Source of the DNA: Anolis sagrei
Lineage: Eukaryota > Chordata > Lepidosauria > Squamata > Anolidae
Length of the DNA stretch: 64,000 nt
NCBI RefSeq assembly: GCF_037176765.1
Contig: NC_090034.1
Coordinates: 91,039,000-91,102,999, forward strand
Reading direction: 5' to 3'
Below are positions 10,499-20,800 of this stretch, piece by piece (the first letter of the stretch is position 1; each line of letters starts with the position of its first letter). Both the position numbers and the translations under genes were made by a program. The notes beneath the pieces are model-generated. The model did no database searches. It was not told the DNA's origin and saw only the letters and a program-made list of their open reading frames with translations.

Positions 10499-10931
10499 AA
10501 TCATAGAATCATAGAGTTGGAAGAGACCTCATGAGCCATCCAGTCCAACCCCCTGCCAAGAAGCAGGAATATTGCATTCAAAGTACCCCTGACAGATGGC
10601 CATCCAGCCTCTGTTTAAAAGCTTCCAAAGAAGGAGCCTCCACCACACTCTGGGGCAGAGAGTTCCACTGTTGTACGGCTCTCACAGTTAGGAAGTTCTT
10701 CCTCATGTTCAGATGGAATCTCCTTTCTTGTAGTTTGAAGCCATTGTTCTGCGTCCTAGTCTCCAGGGAAGCAGAAAACAAGCCTGCTCCCTCCTCCCTG
10801 TGACTTCCTCTCACATATTTGTACATGGCTATCATATCTCCTCTCAGCCTTCTCTTCTTCAGGCTAAACATGCCCAGCTCCTTAAGCCACTCCTCATAGG
10901 GCTTGTTCTCCAGACCCTTGACATGTTGATT
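10499..10931 (-). mobile_element. CR1 LINE 3' fragment
   Basis: The minus-strand frame reads KKRRLRGDMIAMYKYVRG, then AGLFSASLETRTQNNGFKL, RRFHLNMRKNFLTVRAVQQW and NSLPQSVVEAPSLEAFKQRL. These match the CR1 ORF2 C-terminus (RLRGDLIALYNYL...NRLPREVVESPSLEVFKRRLD). The 3' end (gaatcatagaatcatag on the plus strand at 10500) is the typical CR1 tail. It lies in the 5'-untranslated intron of receptor 1, in the same orientation. Confidence 0.9.
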
Positions 10932-10979
10932 AAGGGTGCATTTACACTGTAGAATGAATGCTGTTTGACATTCATTCAC

Positions 10980-11242
10980 AAGGAGCCCCCAGTGGCACAA
11001 TCAGTTAAACCTTTGTGCTGACAGGACTGATGACCAACAGGTTACAGGTTTGAATCCATGGAGAGTGCGGATGAGCTCCCTCTGTCAGCTCCAACTCCCC
11101 ATGCAAGAACATGAGAGAAGCCTCCCATAAGGATGGCAAAACATCAAAACATCCAGGCATATCCTGGGCAATGTCCTTGCAGAGAGCCAATTCTCTCACA
11201 CCAGAAGCCACTTGTAGTTTCTCAAGTCGCCCCTGACACTAC
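10980..11242 (+). repeat. tRNA-derived SINE, type B
   Basis: Begins ggagcccccagtggcaca, has the B-box-like GGTTTGAATCC, then gatgagctccctctgtcag, and ends gtttctcaagtcgcccctga. Full length, in the receptor 1 intron and antisense to the gene. Confidence 0.88.
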
Positions 11243-11244
11243 AA

Positions 11245-11660
11245 ATTGGGTATTACAGTAACATCCCAAGAAGTGAGAGATTCTGTGTATGGGGAGAACA
11301 AACAGTGGAAGATATTGAACATTTCTTAATTGACTGTCCAGCATATGCTGAACTGTGATACAGATATTTACATCCAATATTGTCCGACTGCAGGTTTCCC
11401 CAACAGAAATGACCTTCTGACATTCCTCTTGGAAGGACAAGAAAGATCCACCATAATCAGAGTAAGCCTTTTTATTCTGAAAGCTATCAAGAAAAGAGCA
11501 CATTTCCTGAAAGAAGAACAAGGAAAATAAGATTCTGACTGTAAATAGAAGGTTAGCTGCTGTTCTCTCCTTTTTGCCTTGTATTTTATTCGTGTTGTAT
11601 TTTGAAATGGTCATATGACTAGTCAAATAATAAGTAAATAAATAAATAAATAAATAAATT
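11245..11660 (+). mobile_element. LINE 3' end with C-terminal zinc-knuckle-like motif
   Basis: The translation shows GEQTVEDIEHFLIDCPAYAE, then after a frame change FPNRNDLLTFLLEG and SLFILKAIKKRAHFL. This is the Cys/His end of some non-LTR retrotransposon proteins and resembles the 38890-40980 element (CPCNKQEVECIYHILLSC). The fragment ends in (AAAT)n at 11632-11660. Clade unassigned. Confidence 0.55.
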
Positions 11661-11694
11661 ATTAAGTCGCTCCTGACACACACACAAATCACTT

Positions 11695-11865
11695 TGACAA
11701 CCATGGTTCAGTGCTATGGGACCTTGGGATCTATAGTTTGGTGATACACAAAAACTCTTTGACAGAGAATACTCATGACCTTGTAAAACTACAATTCCAA
11801 TGATTCCATAACATTGAGTCATGGTAGTTACATTGGTGTCACCCTTAGATGACAGCATTTATCAT
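11695..11865. repeat. MITE-like inverted repeat, family E
   Basis: Shares phrases with 63150-63345 (tcagtgctatggga, cttgggatctatagtttgg, aacattgagtcatggtag). The two halves are roughly inverted copies of each other. Old and diverged. Confidence 0.5.
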
Positions 11866-12154
11866 ATCTAGAGAATGCATAGTTGGAGATGACTTTAAAT
11901 ATTATCATCCCTGACAATAGCTGGAAATGATGGAAGCTCACTTCAGAGAATGGGAGGAAGCCTGAAATCTAAGGGCTCATGGCTGAGAAACCAGAATTGG
12001 GGTCTACTCAATATAACTGTGATGTCTGCATGAATGTTTTGAGTTCTATGTGAGCTCCAATTGTGATTTGGGAAACACTCAAATATTTCCTTGTACCTTA
12101 GTGCTCTGGGTGAAGATAGATCCTTATGAACAACCTGTCTTTCAAGGACTTCTA

Positions 12155-12235
12155 ATCAAGGAATCCTTGTTTCTCTGGAACACCAATTTGTACATCATAA
12201 AAAGCAATAATTTCCAGTCATAATAAATATAGGGT
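12155..12235 (+). repeat. Local duplicate of about 80 bp (second copy)
   Basis: Near match to 8628-8710 (ttgtttctctggaacacca, gtacatcataaaaagcaata). See that entry. Confidence 0.55.
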
Positions 12236-12302
12236 TTATAACTCTGTGTCAGTGTGGTAGCGCTAGGTTTAGACATGAACATAAGATGACCACATTTCCT
12301 AG

Positions 12303-12640
12303 AGAGCCCCTGGTGGTGCAGCGGGTTACACCACTGAGCTGCTGAACTTGCTGACCATAAGGTCAGTGGTTTGAATCTGGGGAGCGAAGTCAGTTCCCGC
12401 TGTTAGCCCCAGATTATGCCAATCTATCAGTTCAAAAACATGCAAATGTGAGTAGATCAATAGGTACCACTTCTAAGGGAAGGTAATGGCACTCCATGCA
12501 GTCATGTCAGCCACATGACCTAGGAAGTGTCTACAGACAATGCTGGCTCTTCAGCTTAGAAATGGAGATGAGCATCAACCCCCAGAGTTGGACATGACTA
12601 GACTTAGTGTCAGGGGAAACCCTTAACCTTTTACATTTCC
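12303..12640 (+). repeat. tRNA-derived SINE, type A
   Basis: Starts gagcccctggtggtgcagcg and runs through acatgcaaatgtgagtagat. It ends gacatgactagacttagtgt with gggaaaccc. Full length, inside the receptor 1 intron. Confidence 0.9.
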
Positions 12641-13231
12641 TTGAACTTCATGTCTATTAAATATACAGTTAAACAGTAAGATCTGTCCATTAAAAATGGA
12701 TTGTGATTGTCTATCTTTCCAAACTTGGAATAAAAGTCTTGTTGCAACAGTAAAAGCACAAAGAATCAAACGACATTAATTCTCAACTAATTGTCACTTC
12801 ATGTAAACATAATTTAAAATTATCCAGCCTGAGATTTAGTTCAGCCTCTAAAGGAGTGAACTGAATACTACCCCAAAATAGCTTCAACACATCAACTGCC
12901 CCATGCTTTAACATAACCTAAACACAAATTGGCCATCGATAATTAATTTGTTCCAACTCTATCAACTGCTTCTCAGCGGGAGTTAGTTCTGTGCCTTGGA
13001 TGAAATGCCTTCCTTATGGCTGTCATCTAAAATCACAATAAAGACTCACTCACCACTGATTTTCAAAGGCGAAAAACTTTTGCAATTCTACCTGCTTTGA
13101 TTCAGAACCATTATCAAATTTTAATTTTGTGTGCCATGTCATTTGAGCTTTCCTTTGCGTAGTACAAAAGATATCTTTTGAAAGAGTCACTCGGAAACGA
13201 CAAACCTCTTCTCCAAGTTGTCCCTCTAAGG
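12641..13231. other. Intronic DNA of receptor 1, nothing recognised
   Basis: AT-rich sequence without a named repeat or open frame of interest. Confidence 0.3.
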
Positions 13232-13361
13232 CAGTGGTTCTCAACCTGTGGGTCCCCAGATGTTTTGACCTTCAACTCCCAGAAATCACAACATTTGGTA
13301 AACTGGGATTTCTGAGAGTTGTAAGCCAAAACACCTGGGGACCACAGGTTGAGAACCACTG
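13232..13361. mobile_element. hAT MITE, 130 bp, perfect ends
   Basis: Terminal inverted repeats CAGTGGTTCTCAACCTGTGG and CCACAGGTTGAGAACCACTG. The 8-bp target duplication CTCTAAGG lies at 13224-13231 and 13362-13369. The interior is a near palindrome. The CAGTGGTTCTCAACC terminus and 8-bp duplication identify the hAT superfamily. It sits about 130 bp downstream (in gene direction) of the receptor 1 5' exon. Confidence 0.92.
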
Positions 13362-13490
13362 CTCTAAGGCTTTCACCCCTTCCTCAAGCTATGAGGAGTG
13401 GATTCCGTTCTGACTACTTTACAAGAAATATTTTCTTAATATTTCCCCCCTAAAGATCACATCAATTCATGCACCATTTTTCCAGCTTAC

Positions 13491-13610
13491 TTGTATTGTA
13501 GTAGAATGCTCACTCTGTTCAATCACTAAAAAATTCCCGAGATGGTCCCGTGACAACTCTCAATTTGATCCTCGCACAGCATGCAGTTGGATTTTATGAA
13601 CTTACAGAAA
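13491..13610 (-). promoter_or_regulatory. Predicted 5' untranslated exon and promoter region of receptor 1
   Basis: On the minus strand ctactaca(a)taca is followed by AAGTAAG, a strong splice donor with the exon ending at 13491. The region 13440-13880 aligns with 33150-33520 upstream of receptor 2, where a donor of the same form sits at the same relative place. The implied intron is 13490-10319, about 3.2 kb, against about 1.35 kb in receptor 2; the difference matches the inserted repeats. The exon's 5' limit (transcription start) cannot be set from sequence alone, so the right coordinate is nominal. Confidence 0.5.
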
Positions 13611-14367
13611 TGATGCCTGGTTACATGGAATAGATAGTCTTGGAGGAAGTGAGGTCAACAGTTGAAAAAGGAACCTATTACCCATGGAAACAGTTTCACC
13701 TGGGAAATGACTTCAGAGAGTGGGAGGAAGTTGGTGATGCTGCAGAACACCAGTATTGTGCAAAGTTACCACAAAAGCCAAGCACAACCCCCTTCTTAAG
13801 TTGAAAACACTTCCCATGTCTTTTGTCCTGATGCTCATAATAAGGAACCTTTATTCCTATAGTCATTACTGAAGGAACAATCAAGAGAGTGTTCCTAATA
13901 ATGTTCCAAAAGGAAATTAATACTTGTTCATTACTAGGGCTGTGTGATGAATTCGCTCTACCTAAGGCTCCCTATCTGCACTTCCTGGAATTGCGCATGA
14001 ATACTGTAACAATAATGTGCTATGTGGAATCTATTGATTTCTTCATATATATACTTGGCAATGTATGCATTTTTAAATTATAAAGAAAAATGCACACAAC
14101 TTAAAATGCAAGCAAAAGTGCTTTAATAACTGGATGCATTTATCTAAAATTACAGTCAATTGAAAAAAAATTCGAGCAAGATGCTCAGGTTCTTCCGTAC
14201 ATATGTGTGGGGGGGATACATGTAGAAATGAGACAGAAGGCAAACATATGCTTAATGAAGTCAATCCCAAAAGGATCTAAAGCATTATAACACATCTTGG
14301 ATCTAACGTCTTCTGTATTCCTGGCCTGCACTTGCTTATGGAGTGCAGATATAGTCTGTCCTACTTC
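13611..14367. other. Upstream flank of receptor 1
   Basis: The part up to about 13880 belongs to the duplicated receptor-upstream segment. The rest is AT-rich with no recognised feature. Confidence 0.35.
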
Positions 14368-15149
14368 GGGTCCTTCCACACAGCTCTATATCCCAGAATA
14401 TCAAGGTCGAAAATCACACAATATCTGGTTTGTACTGGGTTATCTGAGTCAACACTCAGGGCGCTTCCACACAGTCTTTTATCCCGGGAGCATTCAAGTT
14501 TTAAAAATGCAGATGTTCCTAGGTCCCTATCCACACACACCCCAGAAAGCACATGCTTTCTGGGGTGGGTATCCAGATGTTCTTCCGGGACTGGCTCAGG
14601 AGAACACCTGGGGACTCAACCCCCCTCCCCTAAAGCCCTAAAACCTCTTTTCAAAGTAAGGAAAACTTACCCGGCCTCCAGTAGACTGTTTCCGAAGCTC
14701 TCCCGGCACGTAAAAATGATGCACCAGGAGAGCACGGGGAGGGAGTGATTTTCCTTCCCTCCCCCCTCCGCTCTCCTGGCACATCATTTCTACATGCCGG
14801 GAGAGCTCCAGCAACACTCTATTGTAGGCCAGATAAGTTTTCCTTACTTTTAAAACTGGAAAACTGTGGGAATTGTGTCTGGGCTGCAGTCCAGATACTG
14901 GAAGTAGTGGGCTTAGCCTTCACCTTCCAAGAAGGCATGGAATAAATCCACTATCTAATTAATCTGGCACAAACCAGGGTTTTCCTGGTTTGTGGTGAAT
15001 TAATTGCGGGTTGTCCAGAACGTCATTTGGACAGCCCCCTTTTTATTGTGGAATTTTCCACAATAAAGGAGCTGTCTGGATGTGCCCTCAGATAATGTGG
15101 GATTTTCTGCCGTGATATTCTGGGATATAAGGCTGTGTGGAAGGGTCCC
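14368..15149. mobile_element. Harbinger-like palindromic element (outer), interrupted
   Basis: The left arm gggtccttccacacagctct...cccagaatatcaagg is the inverse of the right arm ccgtgatattctgggatataaggctgtgtgg. The element is split by a second element at 14459-15087. Without the insert it is about 150 bp. Related copies are at 15383 and 15535. No transposase is encoded. Confidence 0.7.
14459..15087. mobile_element. Harbinger-like non-autonomous element (inner)
   Basis: Ends GGGCGCTTCCACACAG and (inverted) CTGTCTGGATGTGCCC, flanked by the 3-bp duplication TCA (14456-14458, 15088-15090). A 3-bp duplication with GGGC ends fits PIF/Harbinger. The interior has its own inverted segments (ctttctggggtg; gctctcccggca with its inverse at 14796). 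The element at 45083 has the same TCA target. Confidence 0.7.
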
Positions 15150-15382
15150 TGGAGGAGGCCTCCTCAACTGAACAAGGGGAAGAGATCACAATAATAGGTT
15201 TCACTAAGAGCCAGAGGAAGCTGGCAGCCCTTCCCTGGAAGTATAGCCTGGACCGTTCTTTGTAAAACTTCAAGACCAGAAACAGGAGGCTAAGAAACTT
15301 CAGCCTTTATGATGTTGGATATTGAAACCACAGCAACAAAATACCAGAAGAAGCCTTGGTCTGATTTAAAAGAATACTCGTA

Positions 15383-15531
15383 GGGCCCTTCCACATAGCC
15401 CTGTATTCCAGAATATCAAAGCAGAAAATCCCACATTATCTGAGTGTGGACTCAGATAATCCAGTTCAAAGCACATATTGTGGAATTTTATGCCTTGATA
15501 TTCTAGGATATAGGGCTGTGTGGAATGGCCC
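15383..15531. mobile_element. Harbinger-like MITE
   Basis: GGGCCCTTCCACATAGCCCT and its inverse agggctgtgtggaatggccc bound a 149-bp near palindrome whose arms match the 14368 element. TTA follows on the right and GTA precedes on the left. Confidence 0.75.
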
Positions 15532-15534
15532 TTA

Positions 15535-15647
15535 TGGTTCTTGCAGACAGACCCTATATCCCAGCATCTGATCCCAGGTTTGCTGCTTAAATCTCACACT
15601 GTCACTGGGATAAGATTCTGGGACAAAGGGCCTGACTGGAAGGGCCC
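15535..15647. mobile_element. Harbinger-like MITE, diverged
   Basis: The right end ggactggaagggccc-like is followed by TTA (15648-15650). The left end is shared with the TTA after the previous element. Internal arms atcccagcatctgatcccagg and ctgggataagattctggga are inverted. The two MITEs sit directly next to each other. Confidence 0.55.
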
Positions 15648-15731
15648 TTAGACAATTAGGTCAGCTATGCTTATTTGCAACTTTTATAAAATAGCATAAT
15701 CAAGGCCATTTAGTTGCTGCTTTTTTTCGTT

Positions 15732-15965
15732 TCTGGAGCAACTTGAGAAATTGCAAGTCGCTTTTGGTGTGAGAGAATTGGCCATCTGTAAGGATGTTGC
15801 CTAGAGGTTGCCCAGATGTTTTACCATCCTGTGGGAGACTTCTCCCATGTCCCCGCATGAGAAGCTGGAGCTGACAGACAGGAGCTCACCCACTCCCTGG
15901 ATTCAAACCCTCAACCTTTGTCCTGCCGGCACAAGGGTTTAACATATTATCCCACCTGGGTCTCC
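15732..15965 (-). repeat. tRNA-derived SINE, type B
   Basis: Plus-strand reading ggagcaacttgagaaattgc to cccacctgggtctcc is the inverse of the type B consensus. The B box is degraded (attcaaaccc on the plus strand). Confidence 0.82.
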
Positions 15966-16220
15966 AGTTACTACTAAAAACCAGCACCAAAATATGTGTT
16001 ATTGTGATATTCTTTGTTCTCTTATTCCAGAACTCTGGTTGGCTCATGGGGTTGTTTTCTTTGATGACTCAGTTAGTGGCATTTGACTCCACTCAGACTG
16101 CTATTTGTTCTTGGACTCTGTATTACCTTGATCACATTTCTGTTCTCGCTAACTTTCTATGTGTCTCCTTGGATTACTTTATGTCTGTGTTGTTTATGCA
16201 CTAGAATTACAGGTGGTCTA

Positions 16221-16453
16221 GGATCGTAGATAGGGCATAAATACCCTAAAGGTAAATAACCCATCTTATCTTGGACACTAAACAGGGTCAACCCTAGTTA
16301 GTACTTGGATGGTAAACCTCCAACCAATACCAGAGGCTGTAGGCTATATTCCAGAAGAAGAAACTACCAAAACCACTTCTGAGTATTTCTTGCCAAAGAA
16401 AACCCTATGAAATCCATAAGTCAACAGGAGACTTGAAGGCACACACACACACA
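16221..16453 (+). repeat. 5S-rRNA-derived SINE with (CA)n tail
   Basis: The head keeps 5S wording: acccatcttatcttggaca, ctaaacagggtcaaccctag, ttagtacttggatggtaaac and ggctgtaggc. The body runs accacttctgagtattt to caggagacttgaaggcacac. A 5S gene would lack this body, and the internal control region carries many changes, so it is a SINE. Confidence 0.82.
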
Positions 16454-16589
16454 GGATTTAAGTACTCGATAGCGCATTTACTATCATTAATAAGAATAAG
16501 ATACTGCATTCCCTGAGCTCTACATCCAGACTCAAATCACCCTAAACCTGTTCTGATTTGCTACCCAACTTTGTCAGTTGCTTTTAACA

Positions 16590-16735
16590 TTGTGATTTTT
16601 TATGCTTATATTGTCTTGTTAATTTATGTTGTTTACTTTGTATGCATTGATGATGTTACTTGGAAACCGCTCTGAGTCCCCTCTGGGAGATCGAGCAGTA
16701 TATAAATAAAGTTTTGTTGTTGTTGTTGTCCCAAT
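16590..16735 (+). mobile_element. L2-type LINE 3' tail
   Basis: tggaaaccgctctgagtccc followed by gagcagtatataaataaagt and (GTT)n is the standard 3' end of vertebrate L2/CR1-like LINEs and their SINEs. Only the tail remains. Confidence 0.6.
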
Positions 16736-16739
16736 TTTT

Positions 16740-17510
16740 CCTTCTTCATCCCACTTTTCTTTCCTTTTGCTCCAATGGCTGCAACTGAGTTCGAAGTGCA
16801 AAAGCAGCTATAAAAGTGTGACAACAAAGGATTAATTAGGATAGTTGGAAAGCGTGCCAGGGCCTTAAAGCACGCTTGCATGCTCACCTCCTTTAGGACA
16901 ACACTTCCTACACTTTTGGTCTTGTAACAGACACTTTCTCTTCCTTCTGTTTCTTTATACATGCGGCTTTCTCAGTCAGTCGTCCCCTTAGCTGGCCTAT
17001 GAGGGATAGATGATGAATCATTATCTGTGGGTCTCAGTTGGTCTCATTTGCCATTTCTACTCATGTTGTAGTCATTTTAGGTCATTGTTTTTTCTACCTC
17101 TGAGTGCTAATACTTCACTTTCTCCTTCCCTGACACACACACAATATGGGATGTGTCTGCAGGCTTAGGGAACTCCTAAGATTTGCAGAAGTACAAAAAT
17201 ACTTCTGAGAAATGCTAACAGTAAATGCAATGTCAAAATAGTCCAAATAAGGACTGAGCATTCACAAAACCATTGACAAAAGAACAGGACTGCTGATTGG
17301 TTTAACATCCATGTTGCAACAAGCTTCATTTTAAGAGACCTCAATAGTACAACATATGCAGTAAAGCCACTCCCCATTTTGCTGCTTTTCACCAAATACC
17401 ATCCCTATTCCCATCTTATCCTTTTCTCATTTCAGATTGAGCAACCTGGCTTTTATTTCCACATGCAAATTTCATGAACATTTTCCATATGTACTTTTAT
17501 TATTTGTTTA
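16740..17510. other. Unassigned DNA
   Basis: No recognised repeat or gene. Small open frames on the minus strand are without domain signal. Confidence 0.25.
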
Positions 17511-17783
17511 TTTGGGGCAATTATATCCCATCCTTCTCAACCTGGCCATGGGGTTGTGTATGGGAAGTTTGGTCCAATTCTATCATTGGTGGGGATCGGA
17601 ATGCTCTTTGATTGTAGGTGTATGCTCTTTTGTGAACTATAAATCCCAGCAACTGTAACTCCCAAATGACAAAATCAATCCCCCCACAACCCCACCAGTA
17701 CTCAAATTTGGGTGTATTGGGTATTTGTGACAAATTTGGTCCAGTGAATGAAAATACATCCTGCATATCCGATATTTACATTA

Positions 17784-17786
17784 AAT

Positions 17787-17817
<31 letters not shown>

Positions 17818-20800
17818 CTGCATTTGTTGACCGCCGTTCTCAGCCCTAGGGCGACTCACGGCGGTGTACAACATATAAAAACAGTTTACAATAAAGGCAA
17901 TAACACATCAAAATATCAACATAACTATCAATAATATAACAATAATACAATTACACTAAATCATCCGCGCCGTCTCATCGTAGAATCATAAACCAATCTC
18001 ATAATCCATATTCCGTTCCAGTCGCCATTGCCAATTGTTGTAGCACTTAATTAAACGCCTTCTCGAATAACCATGTCTTTAGGCTCCTGTGGAATGACAT
18101 AAGGGAGGGCGCCTGTCTGATGTCTACAGGGAGGGTGTTCCACAGCCCGGGGGCCACCACCGAGAAGGCCCTATCTCTCGTCCCCGCCAGACGTGCCTGT
18201 GAGGCAGGCGGGATCGAGAGAAGGGCCTCCCCAGACGATCTCAAGGCCCTCGTGGGCTCATAGGCCGAGATGCGGTCAGAAAGGTATTTTGGGCCGGAAC
18301 CGTTTAGGGCTTTGTAGGCCAGCACCAGCACCTTGAATTGGGCCCGGTAGCAGATCGGCAGCCAGTGGAGCTGGAACAAGGGCGTTGTGTGCTTCCTGCA
18401 TCCCGCTCCTGTTAGTAACATGGCTGCCGCGCGCTGGACTAGCTGAAGCTTCCGGGCCATCTTCAAGGGCAGCCCCACGTAGAGAGCGTTGCAGTAGTCA
18501 AGGCGGGATGTGACCAGAGCGTGTACTACCGTGGCCAAGTCAGACTTCCCAAGGTACGGGCGCAGCTGGCGCACGAGCCTGAGCTGTGCAAATGCTCCCC
18601 TGGTCACCGCTGAAACCTGGGGATCCAGGCTCAACGATGAATCCAGGATCACACCCAAGCTGCGAACCTGCGCCTTCAAGGGGAGTGCGACCCCATCCAG
18701 CACAGGCTGTAACCCTATACCCTGTTCGGCCTTGCGACTGACCAGGAGTACCTCTGTCTTGTCTGGATTTAATTTCAATTTGTTCGCCCTCATCCAGACC
18801 ATTACAGCGGCCAGGCACCGGTTCAGGACCTCGACAGCCTCCTTAGTAGCAGGTGGAAAGGAGTGACAGAGTTGGACATCATCTGCGTACAGATGACACC
18901 GCACCCCGAAACTCCGGATGATCTCACCCAGCGGCTTCATGTAGATATTAAACAGCATGGGGGACAGTATAGAGCCCTGTGGAACCCCACAAGTCAAAGG
19001 CTGTGGTGTTGAACAGGAGTCCCCCAATAACACCTTCTGGGTGCGACCCTGCAGGAATGACCGGAGCCACTGCAAAACAGTGCCCCCGAGGCCCATTTCC
19101 GCAAGGCGCCCCAGAAGGATACCGTGGTCGACGGTATCGAAGGCCGCTGAGAGGTCCAGGAGCACCAACAGGGACACACTCCCCCTGTCTAGCTCCCGGC
19201 GCAGATCATCCACTAAGGCGACCAAGACCGTCTCAGTTCCATGTCCCGGTCTGAAACCAGACTGTGCTGAATCCAGATAATCCGTGTCTCTCAAGAATAC
19301 CTGGAGTTGTGAGGCCACCACGCTTTCCATGACTTTGCCCAAAAAGGGGAGATTGGAAACAGGCCGAAAGTTGTCAAATTTAGTGGGATCCAATGATGGT
19401 TTCTTCAACAGCGGTTTTATAATAGCTTGTTTTAAGCTCGCTGGAATTTTGCCTTCCCGAAGGTAAGCGTTAACCACCACCGTTACCCACTCAGTCAATC
19501 CCCCTCTGGCCTCCTTCAGAAGCCAGGATGGGCAGGGGTCTAGGATGGACGTGGTGGGCCTCATTCCTCCAAGTATCTTGTCCACATCCTCGGGTTTCAC
19601 AAATTGAAAAGAACCCATCAAAATAGGACAAGCAGGTGCTCGTGTCACATCCTCAGAGACTGCATTTAACATGGTGTCCAGACCGGAACGGATCAAAGCG
19701 ACTTTGTCTGCAAAGAACCGAGCAAATGCTTCGCAGCGCGTGGCCGAATTGTCAGGGCTCCCGTCTGAGGAGGCGGGAGTTAAAAGACCTCTGACAATCC
19801 GGAACAACTCCGCCGGACGGTTCCTTGTAGATGCAATAGTGGCCGCAAAGAAAGCTTTCTTTGCGGCTTTTATTGCCACGGCATATGCCCTTAGAAAGGA
19901 CACAAACCGTGTTCGATTTGACTCGCTCGGATCCAAACGCCACACGCTCTCTAGTTCCCTCTTCCTTCGCTTCATCACTGCCAGCTCCTCAGTGAACCAA
20001 GGAGCTGGTTTAGCTCGGCTACTTGAGAGGGGACGTTCCGGAGCGATCATGTCAATTGCCCTGGCCATCTCTCCATTCCAGAGAGCGACCAAGGCCTCGA
20101 CATGATCACCTACCGAGGTGGCGGGAAAATCCCCGAGAGCCGTCAGGAATCCATTCGGATCCATAAGCCTCCTGGGGCGGACCAACTTAATGGGTCCTCC
20201 ACCTTTGCAGAGGTTTGGGGGCGCAGTGAGCCTAAATCTGATCAGGAAGTGGTCAGTCCATGGCAACGGAGAGATGGACAACTCCTCCACACCGCCACCC
20301 TGCTCCCATCCCTGGCAGAAAACCAAGTCCAATGTATGTCCAGCACAGTGGGTGGGGCCAGATATTTGTTGGGACAGCCCCATGGTTGCCATGGCAGACA
20401 TGAAGTCCTGAGCCGCTCCTGTGAGGGTCGCCTCGGCATGGATATTGAAGTCTCCCAGCACGATAAGCCGTTGAGACTCCAACGCCAGGCTCGAGACTAC
20501 CCCCGCTAGCTCAGGTAGGGAGACTGTAGTGCAGCGAGGTGGACGGTACACTAACAGAATCCCTATTCTGTCCCGGTCACCCACCCTCAGGTGGACGCAT
20601 TCAAAATTTGTGGTCTGCAGGATGGGACTCCTGGTCAGATGGATGGAATCTCTATAGACCACTGCGACCCCGCCTCCCCGTCCTCCGGATCTCGGTTGGT
20701 GCTGCACGGAGAAGCCTGGAGGACAAAGCTGGGTTAGATTCATGCCTCCAGCTTCATCCAACCAGGTCTCCGTGATGCACGCCAGATCTGCCCGCTCATC

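Noticed and set aside
16260-16350. Possible 5S rRNA gene
   Set aside because: Many changes in the control region and a SINE body follow directly.
19671-20105. Plus-strand frames of up to 144 codons over the L2
   Set aside because: Antisense shadows of the L2 reverse transcriptase frame.
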